This document shows, piece after piece, positions 1 through 12,348 of a stretch of DNA of 64,000 nt. The DNA comes from Raphanus sativus. Lineage: Eukaryota > Streptophyta > Magnoliopsida > Brassicales > Brassicaceae. Where the stretch lies: contig NC_079518.1 of the NCBI RefSeq assembly GCF_000801105.2, positions 19,820,800 to 19,884,799 on the forward strand. The letters run 5' to 3'. Position 1 is the stretch's first letter, and every line of letters begins with the position of its first letter. The position numbers were made by a program, and so were the translations under genes. The notes beneath the pieces are model-generated. The model saw only the letters and a list, made by a program, of their open reading frames with translations. It was not told the origin of the DNA and searched no databases.

Positions 1-824
1 CGATCCTTCTTATCATCAGTCCGAACCAGTGTGTCCTTGCGGTCAGCGAACATGGAGATGAGATGAAATCCCGGGTTGGTCTTGACTTCCTGGATCGGGG
101 TGATGTTCTCTCTGCGCATCTCGTCCTCAAGTCCCGTATAGAGAACCTGGAGCTCTCCATTTGTGATCTTGGATGTGTACTCCTTCGCGAACAGCACATT
201 GGACACAATCTTGGCGATGATCCGGATAGCAGGGTTCCGGATCTGCGACTGATAGGCCTTGCGAGAAGTGAACTTGCCGGCTGCAATGAGATCCCAAAAG
301 GTGTCTGCCGGTTTGAACTTCCTTTCCACTGAAACTCCCTTTGGCGTGTCTGCAATCTCGAATAGCGAGTTCAGGTCGTCGAGAGAGATGGTGCAGAACT
401 TGCCATCAGCCATGAAGGAGAAGAAGCAGTTCTCGTACGTAGGCGCATTGGGGTTCTGGTAAGTGATCTTGCATGTCGCGAGCACTTGCCTGACCAAGTC
501 TGGGTAGAGAACCTGAGCCTGGTAGCAGAGAGGCATGATCCCCATAGCTTGCATCGTGTCGAACACCTCAGTGTCAAGGCCTAGATCGCCTAGTGTTTGC
601 TGGTTCACGAACCGCGTGGGCAAGATCTCTGCTAGGAGGAGCTTGTTGTATATCGCTGCCGACTCCTTGTCCCATCCCTCGACGTTGAAGTCAAGGAGCA
701 TCGGATCATTAAGGTCGATGGGCGCTCCCTCAGTCTTGTTCGGCCACGGGTACCCAGGTGGAGCACTCGCGGCTGGAGAAGCTGTGCTCTTGGTGGCTCT
801 TGCGTTCCGCATCTTTGGAGGCAT
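1..824 (-). CDS. Athila third ORF (env-position protein), N-terminal part
   Basis: I translated this frame by hand from ATG at 824-822. It stays open for 274 codons to the left edge, so the product is incomplete. The N-terminus is basic and Ala/Pro-rich. It is followed by a globular part containing YPDLVRQVLATCKI and TYENCFFSF at about residues 115-142, a pattern I associate with the Athila ORF1/plant transposon protein families. In Athila elements an ORF at this place, after pol, is called env-like; its function is not established. No transmembrane segment is visible in the part present. The ATG lies directly after a good splice acceptor (CTTGCAG, 831-825), which suggests expression from a spliced subgenomic RNA; that is inference. 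Confidence 0.75.
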   Translation of the reverse strand, partial: MPPKMRNARATKSTASPAASAPPGYPWPNKTEGAPIDLNDPMLLDFNVEGWDKESAAIYNKLLLAEILPTRFVNQQTLGDLGLDTEVFDTMQAMGIMPLCYQAQVLYPDLVRQVLATCKITYQNPNAPTYENCFFSFMADGKFCTISLDDLNSLFEIADTPKGVSVERKFKPADTFWDLIAAGKFTSRKAYQSQIRNPAIRIIAKIVSNVLFAKEYTSKITNGELQVLYTGLEDEMRRENITPIQEVKTNPGFHLISMFADRKDTLVRTDDKKD

Positions 825-1600
825 CTGCAAGACAAAAACAAAATCCAATATCAGCACAGTTCGTTGGTTGTTCTAGAAACGATGGAACAATCCAATCTTC
901 TTATTTAGCCCAAGTCCATCGATTACTAGACAACCTACACAAGCCTCAATCCCAACAATACAAATCGCAAAGGCCAATAAGTACAAGCAACAATCGGTTC
1001 TTATTCCATTCAAAATCAACCATGAATTCAATCCTAGTAGCAAATATACTATCAAGAGCTACAATCTAGGTTGAAATCGCAAGCATAAAGGAAAAAGAGG
1101 ATCCAAGAAATCACTCCCAATTCGCGATTTGCATGCGCAAAGAGGGGGAGAGTTCTTGTCCGATTACCTTGAGTGGAGAGGTGAATCCTGCAAAACAACC
1201 CAATCTCAAGAGAATCCCAAGAGGTTAGAACCAAAATCGATGAGGAAGAGAGAGATGAGAGTTTGCGATTTTAGGGTTCAAAAGAGGGGGTGAGCGGCGA
1301 GAGAGATGAAGTGGGGAAGTGGAATGTTTGGTTTTTAAAAACCAATCAAAACCGCTTCCCCTTCCCTTTTTTTTTTTTATTATTTTATTTTTTTTTTTGT
1401 TCGAGAACTTACCTGGGAACAATCGGCGGAACAACCGCTGGAGTGCTCTCCTGGAGTGATCTCGAATTTTCTTGATTTTTCAACCTGCAAGTTAGTTCCT
1501 AGAAAGATAAAGACAAAAGAAAACAATATTTACACTCACCAGTGGGTTGCCTCCCACCAAGCGCTTGTTTTCTGTCACTAGCTTGACTTCAATGAGCCGA
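825..1600 (-). other. Athila spacer between pol and third ORF
   Basis: About 775 bases without a convincing coding frame. On the element's coding strand it contains A-rich runs (poly-T on the plus strand at about 1369-1399) and ends in a pyrimidine stretch plus CAG immediately before the ATG of the third ORF. The ORFs that can be drawn here are short and unlike any family I know. The segment from about 1516 recurs to the right of the N gap at 7333. Confidence 0.6.
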
Positions 1601-4600
1601 TTAGGCTTGAGGGGGATCGCTTAAGGGTATCTCTACACCTTCAGCGATTGTTGTGTCAGCAAGATATGGCTTGAGACGCTGACCATTGACAACAAATTCT
1701 CCTCCTCTTGTGTCCAGCAACACAACAGCTCCATAAGGGCGAACCTCCTTAATGGTGAAAGGTCCCGACCATCTAGATTTAAGCTTTCCAGGGAACAGCT
1801 TAACCCGTGAATTGAAGAGTAAGACCTGATCGTTCGGAGCAAAGCTTCTGCTGATGATCCGCTTGTCATGGAACGCCTTGGTCTTTTCCTTGTAGATCTT
1901 AGAACTCTCATAGGCCAGATGCCTGATCTCCTCCAACTCGTGGATCTGAATGGTTCGCCTCTCCTTGGCAGGTTTGATGTCGAAGTTGAGTAGTTTGACA
2001 GCCCAAGCCGCCTTGTACTCTAGCTCAACAGGTAGGTGGCACGCCTTGCCATAGACCAGATGATAGGGAGTGGTCCCTAAAGGGGTCTTGTAGGCTGTTC
2101 TGTACGCCCAGAGAGCATCGTCAAGCTTAAGGGACCAATCCTTGCGGGTGGTGTTGACAGTCTTCTGCAGGATGTTCTTGATCTCTCTGTTTGAAACTTC
2201 CACTTGACCACTTGTTTGAGGATGGTAGGCGGTTGCAACCTTGTGTTTCACACCATTCTTGCTCAGCAATCCTTGGAACAACTTGTTGATAAAGTGAGTT
2301 CCACCATCGCTTATTACCACTCTAGGCACTCCAAATCTTGGAAAGATGATGGAGGTGAACATCTTGGTTACAACTCGCGCATCATTGGTTGGACTAGCAA
2401 TCGCTTCTACCCACTTGGAGACATAGTCCACAGCAACTAGGATGTACTCATTCTTGTGAGAGACTGGGAAAGGTCCCATGAAATCGATCCCCCAGCAATC
2501 GAACACTTCAACTTCCAAGATGTAGTTCTGAGGCATCTCGTTTCTCTTGCTTATACTCCCCATCCTTTGGCATGAATTGCATCGAGATATGAAGGCGTGA
2601 GCATCTCTGAACATAGTGGGCCACCAGAAACCGGCTTGGAGGATCTTGGAAACAGTCTTGAAGGTGGCAAAGTGACCAGCATAAGAGGAACCATGGCAGT
2701 GGTGAAGGATCCCTGGAATATCAGCCTCTGGAACACATCTCCTGAAGATCCCATCCTTGCCTTGCCGATAGAGATACGGCTCATCCCAGAAGTAGTGCCT
2801 TGCCTCCCTCAGAAATTTCCTCTTCTCATTCCCAGTGAACCTCAAAGGCTCTTTCTCAGCTGCCAAGAAGTTGGCAATCTCAGCAAACCATGGAAGGTTC
2901 GGGTACTCCTTCTGGATCACTGCAACGAATGCTCCTTCTACGCGGGAACAGTCCTTGATGGCAGGTGACGACTGCTCCATGTTGCGCAGACCAATCGCAT
3001 TGACGTACTCCATCGGTTGTTCCACATCAAGAACTGTCTCATCTGACACTTTCATCCTGGAGAGATGATCTGCCACTCCATTATCAACCCCCTTCTTGTC
3101 TCTTATCTCTAGATCAAACTCTTGGAGCAAGAGAATCCATCTTAAGAGCCGCGGTTTAGCATCCTTCTTCGTGAGCAGGTACTTGAGAGCCGCGTGGTCT
3201 GTGTGCACAATCACCTTTGATCCAACCAGATAGGATCTGAACTTCTCAAAAGCGAACACGATGGCAAGGAGCTCCTTCTCTGTGGTTGCGTATCGGCATT
3301 GAGCTTCATCTAAAGTTCTGCTTGCATAGTAGATCACGTGAAGCTTCTTGTCTTTACGCTGTCCAAGGACTGCTCCCACTGCAAAATCACTTGCATCTGT
3401 CATGATCTCAAAAGGGAGATCCCAGTCTGGAGGTTGGACAACTGGTGCACTGACTAGAGCTCCCTTGATCGTGTGGAATGCGGCTAAGCAGTCACTGTCA
3501 AAGGCAAACTGAGCTTCCTTGCAGAGCAACCGAGTGAGTGGTCTCGCGATCTTAGAGAAGTCTTGGATGAACCTCCTATAGAAACCAGCGTGTCCCAAGA
3601 AACTCCTGATTCCCTTCACTGAAGTTGGTGGTTGCAGACTCATCATGACCTCGATCTTTGCCTTGTCCACCTCAATGCCTTTCTCGGATATCTTGTGTCC
3701 CAGAACAATCCCATCTCTGACCATGAAGTGGCATTTCTCCCAGTTCAGCACCAGATGCTTCTCCTCGCATCGCTTCAGTACCCTGCACAAATTTGACAAA
3801 CAGACATGAAAGGAGCTTCCATAGACGCTGAAATCGTCCATGAAAACCTCCATTATGTCTTCGATCAGATCAGTAAAAATCGACATCATGCATCGCTGGA
3901 AGGTCGCTGGAGCATTGCACAAGCCGAAGGGCATCCTCCTGTATGCATATGTTCCATAAGGGCATGTGAACGTCGTCTTCTCCTGATCATCTGGGTGGAT
4001 GGGAATCTGAAAGAAACCTGAATAACCATCTAAAAAGCAATAGTAAGGGTGGTTAGCCAATCTCTCAAGCATTTGATCAATAAAAGGAAGTGGGAAGTGA
4101 TCCTTACGAGTCGCAGCATTCAACTTACGAAAATCAATGCACATGCGATGACCAGTAACTGTTCTAGTGGGGATCAATTCATTCTTTTCATTGGTTATCA
4201 CAGTGATCCCACCTTTCTTAGGTACTACATGCACAGGACTAACCCACTTACTATCAGAGATCGCATAGATCACACCTGCTTCTAGAAGTTTCATTATCTC
4301 TTTCTTTACAACATCTTTTAGATTCGGGTTTAACCTCCTCTGATGTTCTACAGAAGTCATCGATTCATCTTCCAGGTGTATTCTATGCATGCACAGATCA
4401 GGTGAAATGCCAGGTATGTCAGCTAGAGAATAACCCAAAGCCTTACGATATTTTCTCAGCTCACACAAAAGCAGAGCAGTCTCTGCATTGTTCAGGTCAG
4501 CATTCACAATGACAGGATATGTGGAGTTGGGTCCAAGAAATGCATACCTGAGTCCCTTGGGAAGGGATTTGAGCTCTACCTTTGGAGCTTTCAGCTCGCT

Positions 4601-6508
4601 CCATGAGTCATCGGTCTGAGCTGCCGGAACAGTCGGGTTCTGAGGCGCGGTTGTTCCAGTCGCTGTGCTGGAGTCACTGTTCTCCCCCAGACTTAGATTC
4701 GCCACCATCCTCTCCATACTCCTGGCTGAATCCAGGAATTTGGCATAGGCATCAGCATCAACACTCTCTAAGCTTTGCTCGGCTTCAGCTCTGACTAAGG
4801 CGAGTTCAAGTGGATCCTCGGTGAGAATCTCCTCGATCATTCCTTCATGCGGCTCTAGCGGATCACCATCTTCTTGGACAGTGAAGGTTTGTCCATCCAG
4901 CATCGGCTTCTTGAGCATCTGATCCATCTCAAACTTCATCACAATATCTCCAAGGTGGAGATCAATCTTCCCTTGTCGGACATCAATGATAGCTCCAACA
5001 GTGCAGAGGAATGGTCTGCCTAGGATCAGGGGATCATTGGAGTCTTCCTCGACTTCCAGAACAACGAAATCGGCAGGAACAATTGTATTCCCAACCAGAA
5101 CTTGAAGATCTTCGAGGATTCCAACTGGAGACTTCACAGATCGATCAGCAAACACTAGTGACATCCTGGTAGGCTTGAAGTCCGTGTATCCAAGGCGCTT
5201 AGCCACAGTGTATGGCATGAGGTTTATGCTCGACCCTAGATCAACTAGTGAGCACGAGAAGAGTGTTCTGCCAATCTGAACCGAGAGAACAAATTTTCCC
5301 GGATCACCCAACTTCTTGATCCTTCTGTTCTGGAGCACCGCGCTGCACTCCTTAGAGACAATCATGAATTCGCTGTCATCAGATATCTTCCCAGAGATCA
5401 ATCCCTTGACAAAGCTACGCATGGATGGTATCATCTGGATCGCACTCATCAGAGGGAGCTTGACAGTTAGGTCTTCCAGCATCTTCCTGCACTTCATCTC
5501 TTCCTTATCCTTGCGTGTAGCCTTAGCTGGAACAGGGTAGGGCACTTTCGGTACATACTGACGAGCAGGAGAAGGTGCTGCAGTCGGTGGAACAACCCCA
5601 GCGGGTCGCTCTGCTTCAGGCGGAACAGTCTCAGTAGGTTGTTCTGCGTCTTCCTCATCTGTGCGTACAGCCTTAGGTGGCTGATCTGACTCCTTCTGTT
5701 TCCCTTTCTCAGCCGATGTGAATCTCCTGGGGTCTAGATCAGGCAGTTGCTTTCCACTCCTCAAACCTACTGCATTGCACTCCTTGGGGTTCTTGTCTGT
5801 TTTTCCAGGGAGAGTTCCTTGCTGTCTCTTCACATTCTCAGCAGTCTGAGCAATCTGAATATCCATCTGTCTCATATGGCTTGAGACATTGTCATACTTC
5901 ACACTCAGGTCATTGAACATATGATTCATCCTGGTGTTGATGTCGTTTGTGACCTGGTTCAGTGCTTTCCCTTGGATCTGCTGTCCTTGGAGCAGTTGGC
6001 TCATCATATTGGCGAGGCTCTTCATGTCATCATGCGGAGCAGTCTGAGTCGGTTGTGCAGCTTGCTGATTAACCGGCTGTTTCTGGCTGTGGAACTGGGC
6101 ATTCTGAGCTGGGTTAAGGACAAAGGTTCTTCCCTGATTGCCATAAGGCCTTTGGTATCCACTGTTCTGACCCTGGTTCCCTTGAGCTTTATCGTCTGGT
6201 TTAGGGGCATTGAACAGGTGGGGATTGTTCCTCACGTTAGGGTTCGGGTGATAGTTCTTGAACTGCCATCCTTGCCCATTCACATAACTCACTTCATGCT
6301 GATCCTCAGCCGACTGATCCGCCTCTGATGTGCCTTCCGCGGTAGCTTTATCCTGTGGGGATTCTTCCATGATGAAGACCTGGTTTTGGTTACTCTTAAT
6401 CAGCTGATCGACCTTGGCAGAGAGCTCATCAATCTTGCTGTTGTCGATGCTCTTCACCTTCTGAGTGCGATCAGTCTCGCGGTTATTGTCAGCTGAGCTT
6501 GAGGCCAT
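1601..6508 (-). CDS. Athila pol polyprotein (protease, RT, RNase H, integrase), open frame
   Basis: This is one uninterrupted frame of 1635 codons. In order I see: a Gln/Asn-rich gag C-terminal part (1-330); an aspartic protease with [12 protein letters not shown] near residue 424 and ILGRPFL; reverse transcriptase with [20 protein letters not shown] and the catalytic FMDD near 888; RNase H with TDASDF near 1036 and [11 protein letters not shown]; an integrase HHCC finger near 1271; the integrase core with DFMGPF near 1346, SDGGTHF and a Glu in [10 protein letters not shown] near 1439. All key acidic residues appear present. The ATG at 6508 is probably not the natural start: in copy B the same MASSSADNN lies inside gag, in frame with it. 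Here a 44-bp deletion has put gag and pol out of frame. The product would make cDNA and integrate it if the gag frame were joined. Confidence 0.92.
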   Translation of the reverse strand: MASSSADNNRETDRTQKVKSIDNSKIDELSAKVDQLIKSNQNQVFIMEESPQDKATAEGTSEADQSAEDQHEVSYVNGQGWQFKNYHPNPNVRNNPHLFNAPKPDDKAQGNQGQNSGYQRPYGNQGRTFVLNPAQNAQFHSQKQPVNQQAAQPTQTAPHDDMKSLANMMSQLLQGQQIQGKALNQVTNDINTRMNHMFNDLSVKYDNVSSHMRQMDIQIAQTAENVKRQQGTLPGKTDKNPKECNAVGLRSGKQLPDLDPRRFTSAEKGKQKESDQPPKAVRTDEEDAEQPTETVPPEAERPAGVVPPTAAPSPARQYVPKVPYPVPAKATRKDKEEMKCRKMLEDLTVKLPLMSAIQMIPSMRSFVKGLISGKISDDSEFMIVSKECSAVLQNRRIKKLGDPGKFVLSVQIGRTLFSCSLVDLGSSINLMPYTVAKRLGYTDFKPTRMSLVFADRSVKSPVGILEDLQVLVGNTIVPADFVVLEVEEDSNDPLILGRPFLCTVGAIIDVRQGKIDLHLGDIVMKFEMDQMLKKPMLDGQTFTVQEDGDPLEPHEGMIEEILTEDPLELALVRAEAEQSLESVDADAYAKFLDSARSMERMVANLSLGENSDSSTATGTTAPQNPTVPAAQTDDSWSELKAPKVELKSLPKGLRYAFLGPNSTYPVIVNADLNNAETALLLCELRKYRKALGYSLADIPGISPDLCMHRIHLEDESMTSVEHQRRLNPNLKDVVKKEIMKLLEAGVIYAISDSKWVSPVHVVPKKGGITVITNEKNELIPTRTVTGHRMCIDFRKLNAATRKDHFPLPFIDQMLERLANHPYYCFLDGYSGFFQIPIHPDDQEKTTFTCPYGTYAYRRMPFGLCNAPATFQRCMMSIFTDLIEDIMEVFMDDFSVYGSSFHVCLSNLCRVLKRCEEKHLVLNWEKCHFMVRDGIVLGHKISEKGIEVDKAKIEVMMSLQPPTSVKGIRSFLGHAGFYRRFIQDFSKIARPLTRLLCKEAQFAFDSDCLAAFHTIKGALVSAPVVQPPDWDLPFEIMTDASDFAVGAVLGQRKDKKLHVIYYASRTLDEAQCRYATTEKELLAIVFAFEKFRSYLVGSKVIVHTDHAALKYLLTKKDAKPRLLRWILLLQEFDLEIRDKKGVDNGVADHLSRMKVSDETVLDVEQPMEYVNAIGLRNMEQSSPAIKDCSRVEGAFVAVIQKEYPNLPWFAEIANFLAAEKEPLRFTGNEKRKFLREARHYFWDEPYLYRQGKDGIFRRCVPEADIPGILHHCHGSSYAGHFATFKTVSKILQAGFWWPTMFRDAHAFISRCNSCQRMGSISKRNEMPQNYILEVEVFDCWGIDFMGPFPVSHKNEYILVAVDYVSKWVEAIASPTNDARVVTKMFTSIIFPRFGVPRVVISDGGTHFINKLFQGLLSKNGVKHKVATAYHPQTSGQVEVSNREIKNILQKTVNTTRKDWSLKLDDALWAYRTAYKTPLGTTPYHLVYGKACHLPVELEYKAAWAVKLLNFDIKPAKERRTIQIHELEEIRHLAYESSKIYKEKTKAFHDKRIISRSFAPNDQVLLFNSRVKLFPGKLKSRWSGPFTIKEVRPYGAVVLLDTRGGEFVVNGQRLKPYLADTTIAEGVEIPLSDPPQA

Positions 6509-7220
6509 GTTCTCCCTTACTGGCTGAGTTCAAAGCGTTCCTGGCTGAGTTCAAAGCGTTCCTGTACTCCCAGCCTACTCCATCGTAGAACACTCCCAGC
6601 AGATAGTCTTCCTCAAAACCATGATGTGGGCACTCTCTGCGGTAAACATTGAATCGCTCCCAAGCATCGCAGAACGGCTCGTCTACCAGCTGTTTGAAGG
6701 TCACGATCTTCTGTCTCAGAGCTGCCGTCTTCGATTTCGTGTAGAAGTGGCTTAAAAAAGCCTCTCGGACTTGTTCCCAAGTGGTGAGTGATCCGGTGGG
6801 TAGTGAATCAAGCCAGCGAGCAGCTTTCCCATCAAGAGAGAAAGGGAACATAGTACACTTGATGTAATCGGGTGGTACTCCATTCGCTTTAGTGAAACCA
6901 CACATCTTCTCGAAGTGCTCGATGTGGTCCATCGGTATCTCAGCAGGAAGTCCATTGAAGATCTTCCTTTGCACTAGACTTATCAAGGCTGGCTTGATCT
7001 CGAAGTCTTGCCTAGTGCACGGTGGAGGGGTTATGGCAGATCGCGTAGCAGGCAAATTACGCAGTAAGTTTCTCTGGCCGATCTGGACCACTTCCTCCTG
7101 TTGGTTCGCAGCATTCAGAGCAGCTTGCTCGGCAGCAGCTTGCTGCGCTTGGATCGTCTGCTGCATCTGCTGTTGCATGAGTGCAAACGCAGCAGTGATA
7201 TCATCTGAATGATCACCCAT
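6489..7220 (-). CDS. Athila gag, N-terminal part, truncated by frameshift
   Basis: This is a 243-codon frame with a Gln-rich start, followed by the retrotransposon gag domain: [26 protein letters not shown] and [15 protein letters not shown] at about residues 100-165. Gag forms the particle that packages element RNA. The frame ends 20 bases inside the downstream pol frame because of a local rearrangement: a 21-bp in-frame duplication (6521-6541 and 6542-6562) and loss of 44 bp still present in copy B (near 12325-12370). The start used is the first Met after the gap. In copy B gag begins further upstream, so the true N-terminus is lost in the N run. Confidence 0.85.
   Translation of the reverse strand: MGDHSDDITAAFALMQQQMQQTIQAQQAAAEQAALNAANQQEEVVQIGQRNLLRNLPATRSAITPPPCTRQDFEIKPALISLVQRKIFNGLPAEIPMDHIEHFEKMCGFTKANGVPPDYIKCTMFPFSLDGKAARWLDSLPTGSLTTWEQVREAFLSHFYTKSKTAALRQKIVTFKQLVDEPFCDAWERFNVYRRECPHHGFEEDYLLGVFYDGVGWEYRNALNSARNALNSASKGEHGLKLS
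6521..6562. repeat. 21-bp tandem duplication inside Athila gag
   Basis: Two perfect 21-bp copies, 6521-6541 and 6542-6562, encode a repeated RNALNSA on the minus strand. Copy B has a single unit. The duplication keeps the frame; the nearby 44-bp deletion does not. Confidence 0.9.
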
Positions 7221-7232
7221 GTTGGTGTTCGT

Positions 7233-7332
7233 NNNNNNNNNNNNNNNNNNNNNNNNNNNNNNNNNNNNNNNNNNNNNNNNNNNNNNNNNNNNNNNNNNNN
7301 NNNNNNNNNNNNNNNNNNNNNNNNNNNNNNNN
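7233..7332. other. Assembly gap of exactly 100 N
   Basis: One hundred consecutive N. A round 100 is the usual placeholder for a gap of unknown size. The left flank ends in the gag start of Athila copy A. The right flank begins in the post-pol spacer of copy B. Any frame drawn across the gap is meaningless. Confidence 0.98.
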
Positions 7333-7438
7333 AAAGGAAAACAATATTTACACTCACCAGTGGGTTGCCTCCCACCAAGCGCTTGTTTTCTGTCACTAGC
7401 TTGACTTCAATGAGCCGATTAGGCTTGAGGGGGATCGC

Positions 7439-10400
7439 TTAGGGTATCTCTACCCCTTCAGCGATTGTTGTGTCAGCAGGATATGGCTTGAGACGCTGAC
7501 CATTAACAACGAAATTCTCCTCTCTTGTGTCCAGCAACACAACAGCTCCATAAGGGCGAATCCTCCTTAATGGTGAAAGGTCCCGACCATTTAGATTTAG
7601 GCTTTCCAGGGAACAGCTTAACCCGTGAATTGAAGAGTAGACCTGATCGTTCGGAGCGAAGCTTCTGCTGGATGATCATTCGTCATGGACGCCTTGGTCC
7701 TTTCCTTGTAGATCTTAGAACTCTCAATAGGCCAGATGCCTGATCTCCTCCAACTCGTGGATCTGAATGGTTCGCCTCTCCTTGGCAGGTTTGATGTCGA
7801 AGTTGAGTAGTTTGACAGCCCAAGCCGCCTTGTACTCTAGCTCAACAGGTAGGTGGGCACGCCTTGCCATAGACCAGATGATAAGGAGTGGTCCCTAAGG
7901 GGTCTTGTAGGCTGTTATGTACGCCCAAGAGCATCGTCAAGCTTAAGGGACCAATCCTTGCGGGTGGTGTTGACAGTCTTCTGCAGGATGTTCTTGATCT
8001 CTCTGTTTGAAACTTCCATTGACCACTTGGTTTGAGGATGGTAGGCGGTTGCTACTTGTGTTTCACACCATTCCTGCTCAGCAATCCTTGGAACAACTTG
8101 TTGATAAAGTGAGTTCCACCATCGCTTATTAACACTCTAGGCACTCCAAATCTTGGGAAAATGATGGAGGGTGAACATCTTGGTTACAAACTCGCGCATC
8201 ATTGGGTTGGACTAGCAATCGCTTCTACCCACTTGGAGACATAGTCCACAGCAACTAGGATGTACTCATTCTTGTGATGAGACTGGGAAAGGTCCCATGA
8301 AATCGATCCCCAGCAATCGAACACTTCAACTTCAAGATGTAGTTCTGAGGCATCTCGTTTCTCTTACTTATACTCCCCATCCTTTGGCATGAATTGCATT
8401 CGAGATATGAAGGCGTGAGCATCTCTGAACATAGTGGGCCACCAGAAACCGGCTTGGAGGATCTTGGAGACAGTCTTGAAGGTGCAGAAGTGACCAGCAT
8501 AAGAGGAACCATGGCAAGTGGTGAAGGATCCCCTGGAATATCAGCCTCTGGAATTACATCTCCTGAAGATCCCATCCTTGCTTTGCCGATAGAGATACGG
8601 CTCATCCCAGAAGTAGTGCTTGCCTCTCTCAGAAATTTCCTCTTCTCATTCCCAGTGAACCTCAAACGGTCTTTCTCAGCTGCCAAGAAGTTGGCAATCT
8701 CAGCAAACCATGGAAGGTTCGGGTACTCCTTCTGGATCACTGCAAAACGGAATGCTCCTTTTACGCGGGAACAGTCCTTGATTGCAGGTGACGATCTGCT
8801 CCATGTTGCGCAGACCAATCGCATTGACGTACTCCATCGGTTGTTCCACATCAAGCACTGTCTCAATCTGACACCTTTCATCCTGGAGAGATGATCTGCA
8901 CTCCATTATCAACCCCTTCTTGTCTCTTATCTCCAGATCAAATCTTGGAGCAAAAGAATCCACCTTAAGAGCCGCGGTTTAGCATCCTTCTTCGTGAGTG
9001 GTACTTGAGTGCCGCGTGGTCTGTGTGCCACAATCACCTTTGATCCAACCAGATAGGAATCTGAACTTCTCAAAAGCGAACACGATGGCAAGGAGCTCTT
9101 TCTCTGTGGTTGCGTATCGGCATTGAGCTTCATCCAAAGTTCTGCTTGCATAGTAGATCACGTGAAGCTTTTGTCTTTACGCTGGCCAATGAACTGCTCC
9201 CACTGCAAAATCACTTGCATCTGTCATGATCTCAAAAGGGAGATCCAGTCTGGAGGTTGGACAACTGGTGCACTGACTAGAGCTCCCTTGATCGTGTGGA
9301 ATGCGGCTAAGCAGTCACTGTCAAAGGCGAACTGAGCTTCTTTACAGAGCAACCGAGTGAGTGGTCTCGCGATTTAGAGAAGTCTTGGATGAACCTCCTA
9401 TAGAAACCAGCATGTCCCAAGAAACTCCTGATTCCCTTCACTGAAGTTGGTGGTTGCAGACTCATCATGACCTCGATCTTTGCCTTATCCACCTCAATGC
9501 CTTTCTCGGATATCTTGTGTCCCAGAACAATCCCATCTCTCACCATGAAGTGGCATTTCTCCCAGTTTCAGCACCAGATGCTTCTCCTCGCATCGCTTCA
9601 GTACCCTGCACAAATTTGACAAACAGACATGAAAGGAGCTTCCATAGACGCTGAAATCGTCCATGAAAACCTCCATTATGTCTTCGATCAGATCAGTAAA
9701 AATCGACATCATGCATCGCTGGAAGGTCGCTGGAGCATTGCACAAGCCGAAGGCATCCTCCTGTATGCATATGTTCCATAAGGGCATGTGAACGTCGTCT
9801 TCTCCTGATCATCTGGGTGGATGGGAATCTGAAAGAAACCTGAATAACCATCTAAAAAGCAATAGTAAGGGTGGTTAGCCAATCTCTCAAGCATTTGATC
9901 AATAAAAGGAAGTGGGAAGTGATCCTTACGAGTCGCAGCATTCAATTTACGAAAATCAATGCACATGCGATGACCAGTAACTGTTCTAGTGGGGATCAAT
10001 TCATTTCTTTTCATTGGTTATCAGTACACAGTGATCACCTTTCTTAGGTACTACATGCACAGGACTAACCCACTTACCTCAGAGATCGCATAAATCACAC
10101 CTGCTTCTAGAAGTTTCATTATCTCTTTCTTTACAAACATCTTTTAGATTCGGGTTTAACCTCCTCTGATGTGTCTACAGAAGTCATCGATTCATCTTCC
10201 AGGTGTATTCTATGCATGCACAGATCAGGTGAAATGCCAGGTATGTCAGCTAGAGAGTAACCTAAAGCCTTACGATATTTCCTCAGCTCACACAAAGCAG
10301 AGCAGTCTCTGCATTGTTCAGGTCAGCATTCACAATGACAGGATATGTGGAGTTGGGTCCAAGAAACTGCATACCTGAGTCCCTTGGGAAGGGATTTTGA

Positions 10401-12348
10401 GCTTCTACCTAGGAGCTTTCAGCTCGCTCCATGAGTCATCGGTTTGAGCTGCCGGAACAGTCGGGTTCTGAGGCGCGGTTGTTCCAGTCGATGTGCTGGA
10501 GTCACTGTTCTCCCCCAGACTTAGATTCGCCACCATCCTCTCCATACTCCTGGCTGAATCCAGGAATTTGGCATAGGCATCAGCATAAACACACTCTCTA
10601 AGCTTTGCTCGGCTTCAGCTCTGACTAAGGCGAGTTCAAGTGGATCCTCGGTGAGAATCTCCTCGATCATTCCTTCATGCGGCTCTAGGGGATCACCATC
10701 TTCTTGGACGGTGAAGGTTTGTCCATCCAGCATCGGCTTCTTGAGCATCTGATCCATCTCAAACTTCATCACAATATCTCCAAGGTGGAGATCAATCTTC
10801 CTTTGTCGGACATCAATGATAGCTCCAACAGTGCAGAGGATTGGTCTGCCTAGGATCAGGGGATCATTGGAGTCTTCCTCGACTTCCAGAACAACGAAAT
10901 CGGCAGGAACAATTGTATTCCCAACCAGAACTTGAAGATCTTCGAGGATTCCAACTGGAGACTTCACAGATCGATCAGCAAACACTAGTGACATCCTGGT
11001 AGGCTTGAAGTCCGTGTATCCAAGCCTTTAGCCATAGTATATGGCATGAGATTTATGCTCGACCCTAGGTCGACTAGCGAGCATGAGAAGAGTGTTCTGC
11101 CAATCTGAACCGAGAGAACAAATTTTCCCGGATCACCCAACTTCTTGATCGTTCTGTTCTGGAGCACCGCGCTGCACTCCTTAGAGACAATCATGAACTC
11201 GCTGTCATCAGATATCTTCCCAGAGATCAATCCCTTGACGAAGCTACGCCATGGATGGTATCATCTGGATCGCACTCATCAGAGGGAGCTTGACAGTTAG
11301 GTCTTCCAGCATCTTCCTGCACTTCATCTCTTCCTTATCCTTGCGTGTAGCCTTAGCTAGAACAGGGTAGGACACTTTCGGTACATACTGACGAGCAGGA
11401 GAAGGTGCTGCAGTCGGTGGAACAACCCCAGCGGGTCGCTCTGCTTCAGTCGGAACAGTCTCAGCAGGTTGTTCTGCATCTTCCTCATCTGTGGGTACAG
11501 CCTTAGGTGGTTGATCTGACTCCTTCTGCTTCCCTTTCTCAGCCGATGTGAATCTCCTGGGGTCTAGATCAGGTAGTTGCTTTCCACTCCTCAAACCTAC
11601 TGCATTGCACTCCTTGGGGTTCTTGTCTGTTTTTCCAGGGAGAGTTCCTTGCTGTCTCTTCACATTCTCAGCAGTCTGAGCAATCTGAATATCCATCTGT
11701 CTCATATGGCTTGAGACATTGTCATACTTCACACTCAGGTCATTGAACATATGATTCATCCTGGTGTTGATGTCGTTTGTGACCTGGTTCAGCTGTCCTT
11801 GGAGCAGCTGGCTCATCATATTGGCGAGGCTCTTCATGTCATCATGCGGAGCAGTCTGAGTCGGTTGTGCAGCTTGCTGATTAACCGGCTGTTTCTGGCT
11901 GTGGAACTGAGCATTCTGAGCTGGGTTAAGGACAAAGGTTCTTCCCTGATTGCCATAAGGCCTTTGGTATCCACTGTTCTGCCCCTGGTTCCCTTGAGCT
12001 TTATCGTCTGGTTTAGGGGCATTGAACAGGTGGGGATTGTTCCTCACGTTAGGGTTCGGGTGATAGTTCTTGAACTGCCATCCTTGCCCATTCACATAAC
12101 TCACTTCATGCTGATCCTCAGCCGACTGATCCGCCTCTGATGTGCCTTCCGCGGTAGCTTTATCCTGTGGGGATTCTTCCATGATGAAGACCTGGTTCTG
12201 GTTACTCTTAATCAGCTGATCGACCTTGGCAGAGAGCTCATCAATCTTGCTGTTGTCGATGCTCTTCACCTTCTGAGTGCGATCAGTCTCGCGGTTATTG
12301 TCAGCTGAGCTTGAGGCCATGTTCTCAATCAACTCAAATGCACCTTGA
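7439..12348 (-). pseudogene. Athila pol, copy B, many frameshifts
   Basis: The same protein as the copy A pol, but split into many short frames. Intact stretches are the gag C-terminal/protease linker (12428-11244), protease (11230-10521), RT (10014-9709 and 9787-9494, with FMDD), the region behind RT (9546-9307), RNase H (9161-8979) and integrase pieces (8881-8255). Most breaks are single-base gains or losses, often in short homopolymers; for example, copy A has a C run or base that is missing here near 7520, 7860, 8290 and 9240. Copy B also lacks 18 bp of the Gln-rich region (near 11792). As written it could not encode pol. Whether the breaks are real or consensus errors cannot be told from the sequence. 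Confidence 0.85.

Larger units (their letters stand above)
1..7232 (-). mobile_element. Athila-type Ty3/gypsy retrotransposon, copy A (partial)
   Basis: Read on the minus strand this is gag (7220-6489), pol (6508-1601), a non-coding spacer and the start of a third ORF (824 to the left edge). The order gag, protease, RT, RNase H, integrase, extra ORF is that of Athila elements. The right side is cut by a 100-N gap, so the leader, primer site and 5' LTR are missing. The left side runs off the window before any 3' LTR. Positions 1516-7232 are almost identical to 7333-13075 (copy B). Confidence 0.9.

Noticed and set aside
7115..7442. Open frames that run through the N gap
   Set aside because: They contain only unknown residues in the middle and join unrelated parts of two Athila copies.
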